The notes under the pieces: generated by a model
Databases searched by the model: none
Seen by the model: the letters and a program-made list of their open reading frames with translations, nothing else
What the model was told of the DNA's origin: nothing
Part shown: piece by piece, positions 1 through 7,300 of the stretch
Layout of the letters: the number at the start of each line of letters is the position of its first letter
How positions within the stretch are numbered: the first letter of the stretch is position 1
Origin: Saprospiraceae bacterium
GTDB lineage: Bacteria > Bacteroidota > Bacteroidia > Chitinophagales > Saprospiraceae
NCBI GenBank assembly: GCA_029262975.1
Contig: JAJCYJ010000081.1
Coordinates: 1 to 9,949, forward strand
Length of the DNA stretch: 9,949 bases
Reading direction: 5' to 3'
Made by a program: the position numbers and the translations under genes

Positions 1-58
1 ATTGAATCCCCCATTAGATGGAAAGGTTGAAAAATCTGAAATTATCATTGAGCTTTAA
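1..58 (+). CDS. C-terminal tail of an unidentified protein (5' end outside window)
   Basis: Reading from base 2, the frame stays open to a TAA at 56-58 and gives NPPLDGKVEKSEIIIEL as the final residues. The other two plus frames close within this stretch or carry no plausible tail. The alternating charged and beta-branched residues look like a final beta strand, but 18 residues are too few to assign a family. The next gene starts 57 bp further on the same strand. No hairpin terminator is visible in the gap; there is only a T7 run at 72-78. It could be chance, so confidence is moderate. Confidence 0.45.
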   Translation, partial: LNPPLDGKVEKSEIIIEL

Positions 59-59
59 C

Positions 60-86
60 TTGTCGATAGGCTTTTTTTAATATTTG
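60..86 (+). promoter_or_regulatory. possible Bacteroidota-type promoter for the DUF4197 gene
   Basis: AATATTTG at 79-86 matches the Bacteroidota -7 consensus TAnnTTTG at all fixed positions but the first. A TTG at 60-62 lies 16 bp upstream, somewhat close for a -33 element. Transcription would start near 91-93 and leave a leader of about 25 nt before the ATG at 116. This is a motif match only; the T-rich context makes chance matches likely. Confidence 0.3.
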
Positions 87-115
87 TCTGCGTCTACCTT
101 TTAAATTCAATAATT

Positions 116-820
116 ATGAGTCAACTAAAATACTCCATTACAGTTATCATGAGCCTTTTCTTCATGGCCTGTCCATCCAGCCTACAAGACTTTTTAGAAG
201 CTCCTTTGTCAACAGCAGATATTGCCTCAGGCTTAAAAGAAGCCCTTAATCTTGGGACTGGCGAAGCGGTGGATTTTCTTTCTGCCCAGGATGGTTATTA
301 TAAATCCGCTTATAAAATTTTGTTGCCGGAAGAAGCGAGAAAAGTAACAGATAAATTACAAGTGATCCCCGGATTTTCAAACGTGGAAGAAATTATTCTT
401 GAGAAGATCAACCGTGGGGCAGAAGATGCAGCTAAAAGTGTCGGCCCAATATTTCTGGATGCAATTAAAGGAATGTCAATATCTGATGCCCTTAATATCC
501 TGATGGGTACCAATGACGCTGCCACTACATATCTTCACAGACAAACCTATGATCACTTATATAATGAATTTCAGCCAATCGTCTTGAATTCATTAAACAA
601 ATTCAATGCTGTCCAATATTGGGGAGATGCAGTGAATTCATACAATAAAATCCCTTTTGTCAATGATCTCAATCCGCAATTGGATGACTACGTTGTACAC
701 GAGGCATTAAAAGGACTTTTTGCATTAGTGGCACAAAAAGAATTAGGTATCAGAACAGATATATCTCAGCGAGTTACTCCTTTATTGCAACGGGTATTTA
801 AAAAACAAGATCCAAGCTAA
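116..820 (+). CDS. DUF4197 family lipoprotein
   Basis: This 234-residue protein is recognised as DUF4197, a family of unknown function found in Gram-negative bacteria. Family-like features in order are: GLKEALNLGTGEAV near residues 39-52; the DGYY segment near 59-62; a LPEEARKV helix; an NRGAEDAA segment near 99-106; the LMGTNDAATTYL segment near 129-140; and a C-terminal segment ending in ELGIRTDISQRVTPLLQRVF. The N-terminus is a short signal peptide ending at Cys19 (FFMAC), which reads as a loose Bacteroidota lipobox, so the mature protein is probably a lipid-anchored, mostly helical periplasmic protein. Its TAA stop shares its last base with the proposed start of the hemolysin III gene, so the two are probably co-transcribed. 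The ATG at 116 is the only start that keeps the signal peptide. The family assignment is firm; the function is unknown. Confidence 0.88.
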   Translation: MSQLKYSITVIMSLFFMACPSSLQDFLEAPLSTADIASGLKEALNLGTGEAVDFLSAQDGYYKSAYKILLPEEARKVTDKLQVIPGFSNVEEIILEKINRGAEDAAKSVGPIFLDAIKGMSISDALNILMGTNDAATTYLHRQTYDHLYNEFQPIVLNSLNKFNAVQYWGDAVNSYNKIPFVNDLNPQLDDYVVHEALKGLFALVAQKELGIRTDISQRVTPLLQRVFKKQDPS

Positions 821-1470
821 TCGAACATAAAGGACCAACAGTCAGTTACTATCCCCCGGAGGTAGAGCGTCTTAATGTAGCCTCTCATGTCTTAGGCATA
901 CTTTATGGTGTCATCACGTCTTATTGGTTAATCAAATACGCCGCACTCAAAGGTCAGGATGCATTGATGGGCGCGATCATCTTTCTTGCGGGTTTTCTAT
1001 TGATGTTTGTGACTTCGACATTATATCATTTTGTTACGGATCCACGTACAAAATGGCATATGAAGCAAGCCGATCATATTAGTATCTTTTTTATGATTGC
1101 CGGCTCTTATACTCCATTTATCCTGATATATTTTAAAAACAAAACGGGGCTCATCTTGCTCAGTGGGATGTGGGTTCTGACCTTTCTTGGCACTATATTC
1201 AAGATCTTCACGACTGGTAAATTCAAATATCTGTCGACTACAATATATGTATTAATGGGGGCGGCCATATTGTTAGTTTCAGATTCGTTCTTTCCGTTGC
1301 TTCCGATAAAAATTGCTACATTTTTAGTTATGGGTGGAGCCTATTATCTGATAGGTGTTTTCTTTTATCTGTGTAAATCCTGGTATTATCATCACCCTAT
1401 ATGGCACCTGTTCGTACTTGCCGGAGCGATTAGTCATTGGTGGGCATTGTGGTGGTCAATCAGCAGCTAA
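820..1470 (+). CDS. trhA: Hemolysin III / PAQR family membrane protein (TrhA-like), probable ATC start
   Basis: Seven-helix membrane protein of the hemolysin III (TrhA/YqfA, PAQR-like) family, whose members share a proposed metal site with adiponectin receptors. Numbered from 820, the motifs are E16-x2-N19-x3-H23 (ERLNVASH), S66-x3-H70 (STLYH), D85-H86 in KQADHISIFF, and H192-x3-H196 with H206 near the C-terminus. The length of 216 residues fits the family. The first ATG-like choice, TTG at 964, would give 168 residues and lose helix 1 and the E-N-H motif, so it cannot be the true start of a working protein. The frame is open only from 802, after a TAA at 799-801, and contains no ATG, GTG or TTG before 964. 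ATC at 820-822 overlaps the upstream stop as TAATC, one base from the usual coupled TAATG. Either ATC is used or the ATG was lost by mutation or sequencing error. The family call is strong; the start is inferred. Confidence 0.83.
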   Translation: MEHKGPTVSYYPPEVERLNVASHVLGILYGVITSYWLIKYAALKGQDALMGAIIFLAGFLLMFVTSTLYHFVTDPRTKWHMKQADHISIFFMIAGSYTPFILIYFKNKTGLILLSGMWVLTFLGTIFKIFTTGKFKYLSTTIYVLMGAAILLVSDSFFPLLPIKIATFLVMGGAYYLIGVFFYLCKSWYYHHPIWHLFVLAGAISHWWALWWSISS

Positions 1471-1504
1471 CTTTCTTCTTCGTTTATAATACCTGCTGTG
1501 TATA

Positions 1505-3010
1505 CTATTCCTTGTCTGTATTTAGAAATACACCCACTCCTCCATCAAAAAAATCACTAAGATCTACTTCGAAGTGAATTACCCCGATTAGATTGTCTCC
1601 GAATGAAATAGGAGGAAGCAATAAGATTTCTTCATGTATAGGTGCAGGTTCGATAACTTTTTCTTCCACTACCTCATCGTCATATTTAAAGATTCGGCCA
1701 TTGGAATACCGGGTCATGCATTTATAGATTTCATAAGCAAATTCACTGTCTTCCATACCGGCCAGAATAAAAGAGATAATATGCAAATCGATACCCATCG
1801 CATACAGATCACCCGCAAGAATACAAAGATCCATAGGTGGACCACAACGTTCCATACCATCGGATATCAGAAATAAAGCTTTATTGTTTTCTTGAGTGGT
1901 GTACAACTCTTTACCCCTGGTAAGTGAGTAAATAAGCGGGGTATTACCATCGGGTTCGAGTAACTTCATATGGTCCATAATGTCCTTTCTTGCATCCATC
2001 TCTGTGGGAAAATATAGTCTTGGGTGCTTGCGACAAGCACCTCCTACTGAGACAATTCCAACATGAGTAGTAGAGGGAAGTTCATGAAATAAAAAAAGGA
2101 CCAGTTCCTTCATCAATGCAAATCTGGATACTCCTTTCATCGGATGAATGTCTTCCATCGAGCCCGAAATGTCTACAGCTATTAATAGTTCATCATACTT
2201 CTCCAATATCCTTAGAAGCACCTCTTTATTATTAGGCAGCATATTTACATCCAATAAATCCAGGGTATCGTTTTTAGATTTTTCATCGATCAATAACTCA
2301 CTCCTAATTCGCTCGATAGGTTTCGCGCGAATCTGTTCTTCAAATTCTTCGACCCATAAACCGGACTGTTTTATCTTGGCTACTATAGTGTCCCGGTTAG
2401 CCCTGGCATTTTCATTTTCTTCATCGAAGTAAAGTGCTTGTTCAAAATTCTTCAGAGCACTGATCAAATCGGTGGTGATCCAGTTACAATGTGGATAATC
2501 TGCTTCTTTTGACTGATTGGGGCCACCATATATCATTCTGGCGTATCCCATTGCATTTTGAATTTGAGAAAGCAATTTGAAGGAAGGAACAGCAGAACGC
2601 AACTCACAGTAGTACGCTCTTCTAAATGATTGGTATGCAGCAGTAAATTGATAAAAGCCAGACCTTAGGTCTAACAGGCCTTTAAAATGCAGATGTCGGG
2701 CTTTTTGGCTATTAGTCAGCGTATCGATCCGCCTAATATTTATATAGCTTCTGGCTTCCCAATAATCTTTCTCTTCTACCAGGTAAGCAAGAATTTCTTC
2801 TAGAAAAAAAGCGTGGTTATCTGATAGATTGTAGGCCTCCCTTAGCATCGAAGCACAAATGGGAGATCGGGGACTTGAATTATAGCATTTCTTTGCTTCG
2901 GCCAATTTTACAAAGGCACTCTTGAATATTACACTATCGATTTGTGCCTGTAAGAATCCTGCCTGAAGCAGGCATAAAGCCGCAATGAAAAGTTGGAAGG
3001 TTTTGTTCAT
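1505..3010 (-). CDS. Secreted protein with N-terminal helical repeats and a von Willebrand A domain
   Basis: 501 residues. Residues 1-22 form a signal peptide with likely cleavage at QA|Q. Residues about 30-215 are helical and TPR-like, with several Ala/Tyr-rich helix pairs such as ALKNFEQALYFDEENENARA near 185-204. A vWA domain spans about 273-430. Its MIDAS metal-site residues are intact: D280-x-S282-x-S284 (DISGSM), T357 (NTPL) and D384 (ISDGMERC). The ISDG-x-x-x-C pattern followed by a second Cys (C396) and GIDLHIISF resembles vWA domains of the calcium-activated chloride channel/YfbK type. A C-terminal segment after 445 is acidic and then beta-rich. Such domains usually bind protein partners through a metal; no partner is evident here. 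It converges with the hemolysin III gene, leaving 34 bp. The ATG at 3010 is favoured because it gives a complete signal peptide. An inverted-repeat element begins 10 bp upstream of this start. Confidence 0.85.
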   Translation of the reverse strand: MNKTFQLFIAALCLLQAGFLQAQIDSVIFKSAFVKLAEAKKCYNSSPRSPICASMLREAYNLSDNHAFFLEEILAYLVEEKDYWEARSYINIRRIDTLTNSQKARHLHFKGLLDLRSGFYQFTAAYQSFRRAYYCELRSAVPSFKLLSQIQNAMGYARMIYGGPNQSKEADYPHCNWITTDLISALKNFEQALYFDEENENARANRDTIVAKIKQSGLWVEEFEEQIRAKPIERIRSELLIDEKSKNDTLDLLDVNMLPNNKEVLLRILEKYDELLIAVDISGSMEDIHPMKGVSRFALMKELVLFLFHELPSTTHVGIVSVGGACRKHPRLYFPTEMDARKDIMDHMKLLEPDGNTPLIYSLTRGKELYTTQENNKALFLISDGMERCGPPMDLCILAGDLYAMGIDLHIISFILAGMEDSEFAYEIYKCMTRYSNGRIFKYDDEVVEEKVIEPAPIHEEILLLPPISFGDNLIGVIHFEVDLSDFFDGGVGVFLNTDKE

Positions 3011-3091
3011 GCTCGCTATGTAATACCAATTTAGGTGTATTTTGTCACATATAATTTCTCGATAGAGTTTTTCAATGTCGAGGCAAAAGAC

Positions 3092-3122
3092 GCAGGCATA
3101 GCCTTAGCTATGGAGAGCCTGC
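3092..3122. repeat. left inner hairpin of the repeat element
   Basis: CATAGC (3097-3102) and GCTATG (3107-3112) form a perfect 6-bp stem around a CTTA loop. GCAGG (3092-3096) can extend it by pairing with CCTGC (3118-3122) past a five-base bulge. The outer pairing competes with the neighbouring GC-rich hairpin, which uses the same CCTGC bases, so the two structures would be alternatives. Confidence 0.55.
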
Positions 3123-3153
3123 CTGCCCGTGAGACCGCGGTCGAGCAGGCAGG
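3118..3153. repeat. central GC-rich hairpin with nested palindrome
   Basis: CCTGCCTGC (3118-3126) is the exact reverse complement of GCAGGCAGG (3145-3153), giving a 9-bp perfect stem. The 18-base loop contains the perfect 10-bp palindrome GACCGCGGTC (3133-3142). This is the most GC-rich and most stable structure in the non-coding DNA of the window, and it sits at the centre of the 202-bp element. A T5 run (3156-3160) follows on the plus strand, so it could also stop transcription in that direction; that role is a guess. Confidence 0.65.
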
Positions 3154-3338
3154 TATTTTTAACGAAGAAGTTGGAAAACTGTACGCTCAATTATGCGACA
3201 TTTTATAGCTAATTTGGTATAAGTGTTAAATAGAGTAAAACTATTTACATCATACACATTCGAGTTTAGTAGTTGGCAGCATATGTGAAATTAAGAAAAT
3301 CGGGAGGGGACTTATATAACAGGACATTAAGTTTGATT

Positions 3339-3441
3339 ATTGCACGGGTCGGATTTTGACTGACAGAACAGACTGAAAAAAAAATGATTATCAGTAATTA
3401 AGTCTTAGGTGAATTCCCCGTGATCTTGATACTCGTGCAAT
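3339..3441. repeat. widely spaced 8-bp inverted repeat ATTGCACG...CGTGCAAT
   Basis: ATTGCACG at 3339-3346 is exactly inverted as CGTGCAAT at 3434-3441, with 87 bases between. With one mismatch the match extends to 10 of 11 bases (ATTGCACGGGT against ATTGCACGAGT read inward). The right arm ends one base before the lipoprotein stop codon. It may mark the edges of a small 103-bp element or a base-paired 3' untranslated region; chance cannot be excluded. Confidence 0.35.
3376..3400 (-). terminator. weak candidate terminator for the small lipoprotein gene
   Basis: On the minus strand, about 40-65 nt past the stop codon, a short ATTA-CTGA-TAAT hairpin is followed after one base by a run of nine T residues (A9 on the plus strand, 3376-3384). 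The T run is typical of intrinsic termination, but the 4-bp A/T stem is weak, so this is tentative. Confidence 0.3.
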
Positions 3442-4134
3442 CTATTTTATATAGCTTTCGGTCATGGCACGACCAATGGTGGTGGCGATGCGATATTGAT
3501 CTGCTGGATTATGAGCAGTATTTAAAGCCACCAGGAAAGACACTTTTTCTCCTATCCGCCAGTAATATTTTCCTGATTCAGTGCTGTAAGATCCATCATC
3601 TCCAAGGCCTTCCAATTTTTTGAAAATGATAGGTTCGGCTTCTACAGCCTGTTCACCTGCGGTCCTGTAAGAGGCCACATACTTGCTGATATAATCAGGA
3701 TATTCACCCGGATATTCGTCTTCGAGTGGGTTTCTGATCATCTGAATAAAAATCCCAGCATTTGGGACATCAAAGTCGTCCCACTTGAAAAAACAAGCTG
3801 ATTGAGCAGGATTCTCAGTGGGAGGAGTTGCATTACTAAGTGATATTTCTTGAGTTGTCTTTCCTAAGGCGTCTGCTACAATCCGAAGAGGAATAATCGA
3901 ACAAGCTTGTTTTATGATTCGTCCTCCATTTCGCCGGATCACATCATCAATATCCACATTATTGCCTATATGTTCTTTCGGGGCCGGTGGGACAAAATCT
4001 TCATGAGATATCTCGGCTCCACCAGAAGATCCTCCTGATCCTGAAGAATTATTACAACCGCCATTACATGACATAATTCCTAAAACAAAAAATAGTACAT
4101 AGAATCTGAACATGTGTATTTCTTTAATTTTCAA
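3442..4134 (-). CDS. Small secreted lipoprotein of unknown function (DUF3558-like pattern)
   Basis: 230 residues. The signal peptide ends at a lipobox-like GIMSC with Cys23 as the likely lipid anchor. A low-complexity Ser/Gly/Asn tether follows (about 24-40) and holds one more Cys (C27). The globular part contains ACSIIPLRIVADALG (77-91) and SACFFKW (112-118). These two cysteine-bearing segments, C78 and C114, resemble the layout of DUF3558-type lipoproteins and could form a disulfide. This is a pattern resemblance, not a firm family call. Met8 (start at 4113) is an alternative start that still leaves a usable signal peptide; both lie downstream of the promoter-like element at 4160-4190. The gene stands alone: 431 bp separate it from the next minus-strand gene and 174 bp from the propeller gene upstream. 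The function is unknown. Confidence 0.75.
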   Translation of the reverse strand: MKIKEIHMFRFYVLFFVLGIMSCNGGCNNSSGSGGSSGGAEISHEDFVPPAPKEHIGNNVDIDDVIRRNGGRIIKQACSIIPLRIVADALGKTTQEISLSNATPPTENPAQSACFFKWDDFDVPNAGIFIQMIRNPLEDEYPGEYPDYISKYVASYRTAGEQAVEAEPIIFKKLEGLGDDGSYSTESGKYYWRIGEKVSFLVALNTAHNPADQYRIATTIGRAMTESYIK

Positions 4135-4159
4135 TGCTTCTAGTAGAACAATAAGCGCG

Positions 4160-4190
4160 CAAAGTTACATATACTTTGATTCACGGGAAA
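4160..4190 (-). promoter_or_regulatory. Bacteroidota-type promoter for the small lipoprotein gene
   Basis: On the minus strand TAACTTTG (4160-4167) is a perfect match to the -7 consensus TAnnTTTG. Nineteen bases upstream is TTTC (4187-4190), one mismatch from the -33 consensus TTTG. Spacing is right for Bacteroidota sigma factors. The predicted transcript start near 4155 leaves a leader of about 20 nt to the 4134 start, or about 40 nt to the 4113 start. Confidence 0.55.
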
Positions 4191-4246
4191 GTACCTTTAA
4201 TAAGAAGGCCAACACATTTTTAGTATACCCCTAAATATCACCTCGT

Positions 4247-4271
4247 CATTGGTATCTCTAACAGACCAATG
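4247..4271 (-). terminator. inverted repeat downstream of the propeller gene, possible terminator
   Basis: CATTGGT (4247-4253) and ACCAATG (4265-4271) form a perfect 7-bp inverted repeat around an 11-base loop. It lies 37 bp past the stop codon of the large minus-strand gene and upstream of the promoter of the next gene, a sensible place for a terminator. No T run follows directly, so termination is inferred from position; an operator is the alternative. Confidence 0.35.
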
Positions 4272-4308
4272 CTACTTCAAAGTCTATTCTTCTTAAAGAT
4301 TATCACGG

Positions 4309-7300
4309 CTATCTAAATAAATCAAATTGTATTTTTTCAATTTCAATTTTGTAATCCGACCAATCTTTGGTGAAGTATGTGTCTACTTCAGTTAGCACAT
4401 CAGTTGCCATCGACACTGCCTTCTGTACAGCAATCATTGCATTCGGCCCGGGCTCTCCATATGAAGATCCAATGTATCTTCTGCCTCCTCTGAGAAAAGC
4501 ATTGAGATTATTTGGATTGCGCTGAATTCCTTTTAATCCTTGTTTGTCAAAATAAAGTAATTCTAATTTCTCTAACTTTTCTTTTTCAGACTTTGTCAAT
4601 TGCTCTACTTTAACCTTCGCACTATCAGTTAATGTTTCACTTAACTTTTCAATTAATGCAATCGTCTTTTTAGCTTTAGCTATTCGGTCAAAGCCTTCCT
4701 TAGATTTTTTAATTGTTTCATTATACTTAGCACTGGCCTTGGCAAGCGCCTCGAGATCGTATTCAGTAATATCTACTCGGGGATCCAGTTTCACTGTGGT
4801 CGTAATACTATCTTTCAGGGTTCCATAAGAGATAATGACCTTATATGAACCTGGAAGGACTGAAGAACCGCCTGGAAGATCTGCATCGGGCTTTGTTTCT
4901 CTTCGGGAAGGACTTCGTACTCCATCTTCTTCAAGATTCCAGGAAGTCCTGATTAGTCCTTTTTTATCAACTTTTCTCGAAAAGGTCCTGATTGTGTCAC
5001 CCTGAGCATCAACTACATGAAAAACCAATTTATCTTTTTCTTTCTTCTTTTTACTCTTGGGCTTTTCTCTTTCTTCATCTTCACTTTCTGGCTGTTCATC
5101 GTCCTCCGTCTCATTGCTTTCAGAAGGATTCATTACTTCATCCTTTTTGGACTTATCATCTGGCTTTATCCATATAGAATACACAGCGTTGGTTCCCTTG
5201 TTATCTCCCTGGAATTCAGCCTGAGCGATAAATCTGATACCCTGGTAAGATCTTCTCTCACTCAAATATCCGGGACTGACCGAAACTACATCAAACTCGG
5301 ATGATGTGTATTGATTTTGGGCATATGTCCGAAATGCTCCAATATCATCAATAACCCAAAATGCCCTTCCAAAGGTGCCGAGGACAAGGTCGTCAAAAGT
5401 CCTTTGTATTTTCATATCTCGTATCTGGACAGATGGAAGACCCTTATCCCACTTATGCCATTTATTTCCTTTGTCGAATGAGATATAAAGTCCGGCATCC
5501 GTTCCCAGAAATAAGAGCTTTGATTCTTTATAGTCCTGCGTTATTGAAGTCACAAAACTGGTCACATCTGTATCATCTACTAATCTGGCCCAGGAATCCC
5601 CAAAGTCCGTTGTATGGTATAAATATGCAGACCAGTCATTTAACCGATAATTATTTACGACTACAAATGCCTCTCCTGCATTTTTATCGTTCACTTCTAT
5701 CTGTGGTATCCAGCCAAATGCAGGAGCTCCGGGCAACCGATTATAAACATCATTCCAAGAACTTCCACCGTCAGTAGTAATGTGCAATCGGCCATCATCA
5801 CTTCCAACCCAAATCACATTTTTATCTACGACACCAGGAGCAATAGAAATAATGGTTGTATTATTTTCAGCATTTGTAGCATCTATGGTAAGGCCTCCAC
5901 TTATATCCTGATGATGCTTACTTGTGTCATTTGTAGTCAGATCGGGCGACATGATCGACCACGACTGGCCACAATCATTGCTGTGGTGTACAAACTGACT
6001 GCCGAAATATAAGCCACACTCCGTATTAGGTTCTAAAGCAAATGCGGCATTCCAGTTAAATCGAAGTTTTGTGCTATCCGGATTATTTGGATTTAAAAAT
6101 TTGCTTACCCCGGTGACCTTATCTACAAGACCAATATTCCCGCCTTGTGACATAGCATAGACATATCTCGAATCACCGGGCTTAGGAGTAACGTCAAATC
6201 CGTCACCAAAAAAAACCTCCTGCCAGTCATAGTTGGTGATTCCGCCACTGCGAAGGGCAAAAGAAGGGCCTGCCCACGAACCATTGTCCTGCATACCACC
6301 ATATACATTGTAGGGAAAATCATCATCAACATTGACATGATAGAACTGCCCTACCGGTAAGTTATTTACAAATCTCCACGTCTTTCCCATATCATAGGAT
6401 ATATTGCTACCTCCATCATTCCCATCAATAAGGATACTTGGATCATCTGGATCTATCCAAAAAGCATGATGATCCGGGTGCACATTATTGCCATAATCAG
6501 CGATAATCTTGAACGTCTTTCCCCCATCTTCGCTCATAGAAACATAGGTATATATAGAATACACTCTATTTTCATTTTTAGGATCAACATATATCTCTCC
6601 ATAATAGAATGGCCGGTTACCTATGTGCTCATGGGTTGAATGTTTTTTCCAAGTCTGTCCTCCATCAAAGGATTTATAAAGGGCATTTTCTTTGGCTTCC
6701 ACCAATGCATATACGACATCAGTATTCGAAGTAGCGATGGCTACTCCTATGCGTCCCAGATCACCTTTTGGTAAACCATCTTTCGAAGTAACTTTTTTCC
6801 AGTTAGCTCCTCCATCATGAGTAATATGAATGCCCGATCCTTTTCCTCCACTATTAAAAAACCATGGTTTTCTTCCATACTCCCACATAGCCACGATCAA
6901 TTTATTTGGATTATCAGGATCCATTACCATATCAGCGACACCGGTTTTTTCATTTACATAAAGTATTTTATCCCAGTTGCTTCCTCCATCTGTAGACTTA
7001 AATACCCCTCTGTCAGGGCTATCTCCCCAAGCTGCTCCCTGTGCTCCGACATACACTGTGCCGGGTCTGGACTCGTCGAGTACAATACGATGAATCACCC
7101 GTGTTTCTTTCAATCCTTTAAAGGTCCATGTTTTCCCACCGTCAAGAGATCGATAGACACCTGCCCCACTATTCTGGGAATTTCTCGGATTGCCTTCTCC
7201 TGTCCCAACCCAAATCTCACTGGGATTCGATTGATTAATCTTAATGGCACCAATGGACAATATTGATACCTCATCAAATATGGGCTTCCAGGTGACACCC

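Larger units (their letters stand above)
3021..3222. repeat. 202-bp snap-back (MITE/REP-like) inverted-repeat element
   Basis: The two ends are imperfect inverted repeats. Reading inward, the left end starts TAATACCAATTTAGG and the reverse complement of the right end starts TTATACCAAATTAGC; 23 of the outer 31 positions match. Similarity resumes further in (left CGATAGAGTTTTTCAA, right CGTACAGTTTTCCAA), so the arms run about 3021-3075 and 3171-3222. The centre (about 3076-3170) is GC-richer than the flanks and holds its own hairpins. No open reading frame of useful size lies inside, and no transposase is nearby. Size, terminal symmetry and intergenic position suit a non-autonomous repeat. No clear target-site duplication was found, although both ends contain TA. 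Being a multicopy repeat is inferred from its structure; a second copy is not present in this window. Confidence 0.7.
3223..3441. other. 219-bp intergenic stretch without a recognisable gene
   Basis: This lies between the repeat element and the end of the minus-strand lipoprotein gene. A short plus frame (TTG at 3273 to TGA at 3357-3359, 28 codons) has no start signal or family features and is not called. The stretch holds a TAAGTTTG promoter-like match on the plus strand at 3328-3335 with no gene downstream, an A9 run at 3376-3384, and an 8-bp inverted repeat, the last two listed separately. Together with the adjacent element it makes a 431-bp gap between two minus-strand genes. Confidence 0.5.

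Noticed and set aside
964..1470. TTG at 964 as the start of the hemolysin III protein (168 residues)
   Set aside because: It removes the first membrane helix and the conserved E-x2-N-x3-H motif encoded just upstream in the same frame.
1471..1504. Bidirectional terminator between the converging genes
   Set aside because: The 34-bp gap has only the small palindrome GTATAC at its edge and no stable stem or T run, so none is called.
3288..3342. TAAGTTTG at 3328-3335 as a functional plus-strand promoter
   Set aside because: No plus-strand gene lies downstream; an antisense RNA is possible but has no further support.
3273..3359. 28-codon plus-strand frame in the intergenic stretch, preceded by a TAG
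   Set aside because: It is very short and begins with TTG; the only GGAGG (3302-3306) lies inside the frame and not before a start.
3420..3623. 67-codon plus-strand frame at the end of the small lipoprotein gene
   Set aside because: Mostly antisense to the lipoprotein, with no recognisable domain and no suitable promoter spacing.
4992..5777. Long plus-strand frames (61-138 codons) opposite the propeller gene
   Set aside because: They lie wholly antisense to a well-supported gene, lack family features, and their odd composition follows from the opposite strand's codons.
6817..7266. 149-codon plus-strand frame
   Set aside because: Antisense to the Asp-box repeats; its Cys/Ser/Ile-rich sequence is the complement of a real coding strand.
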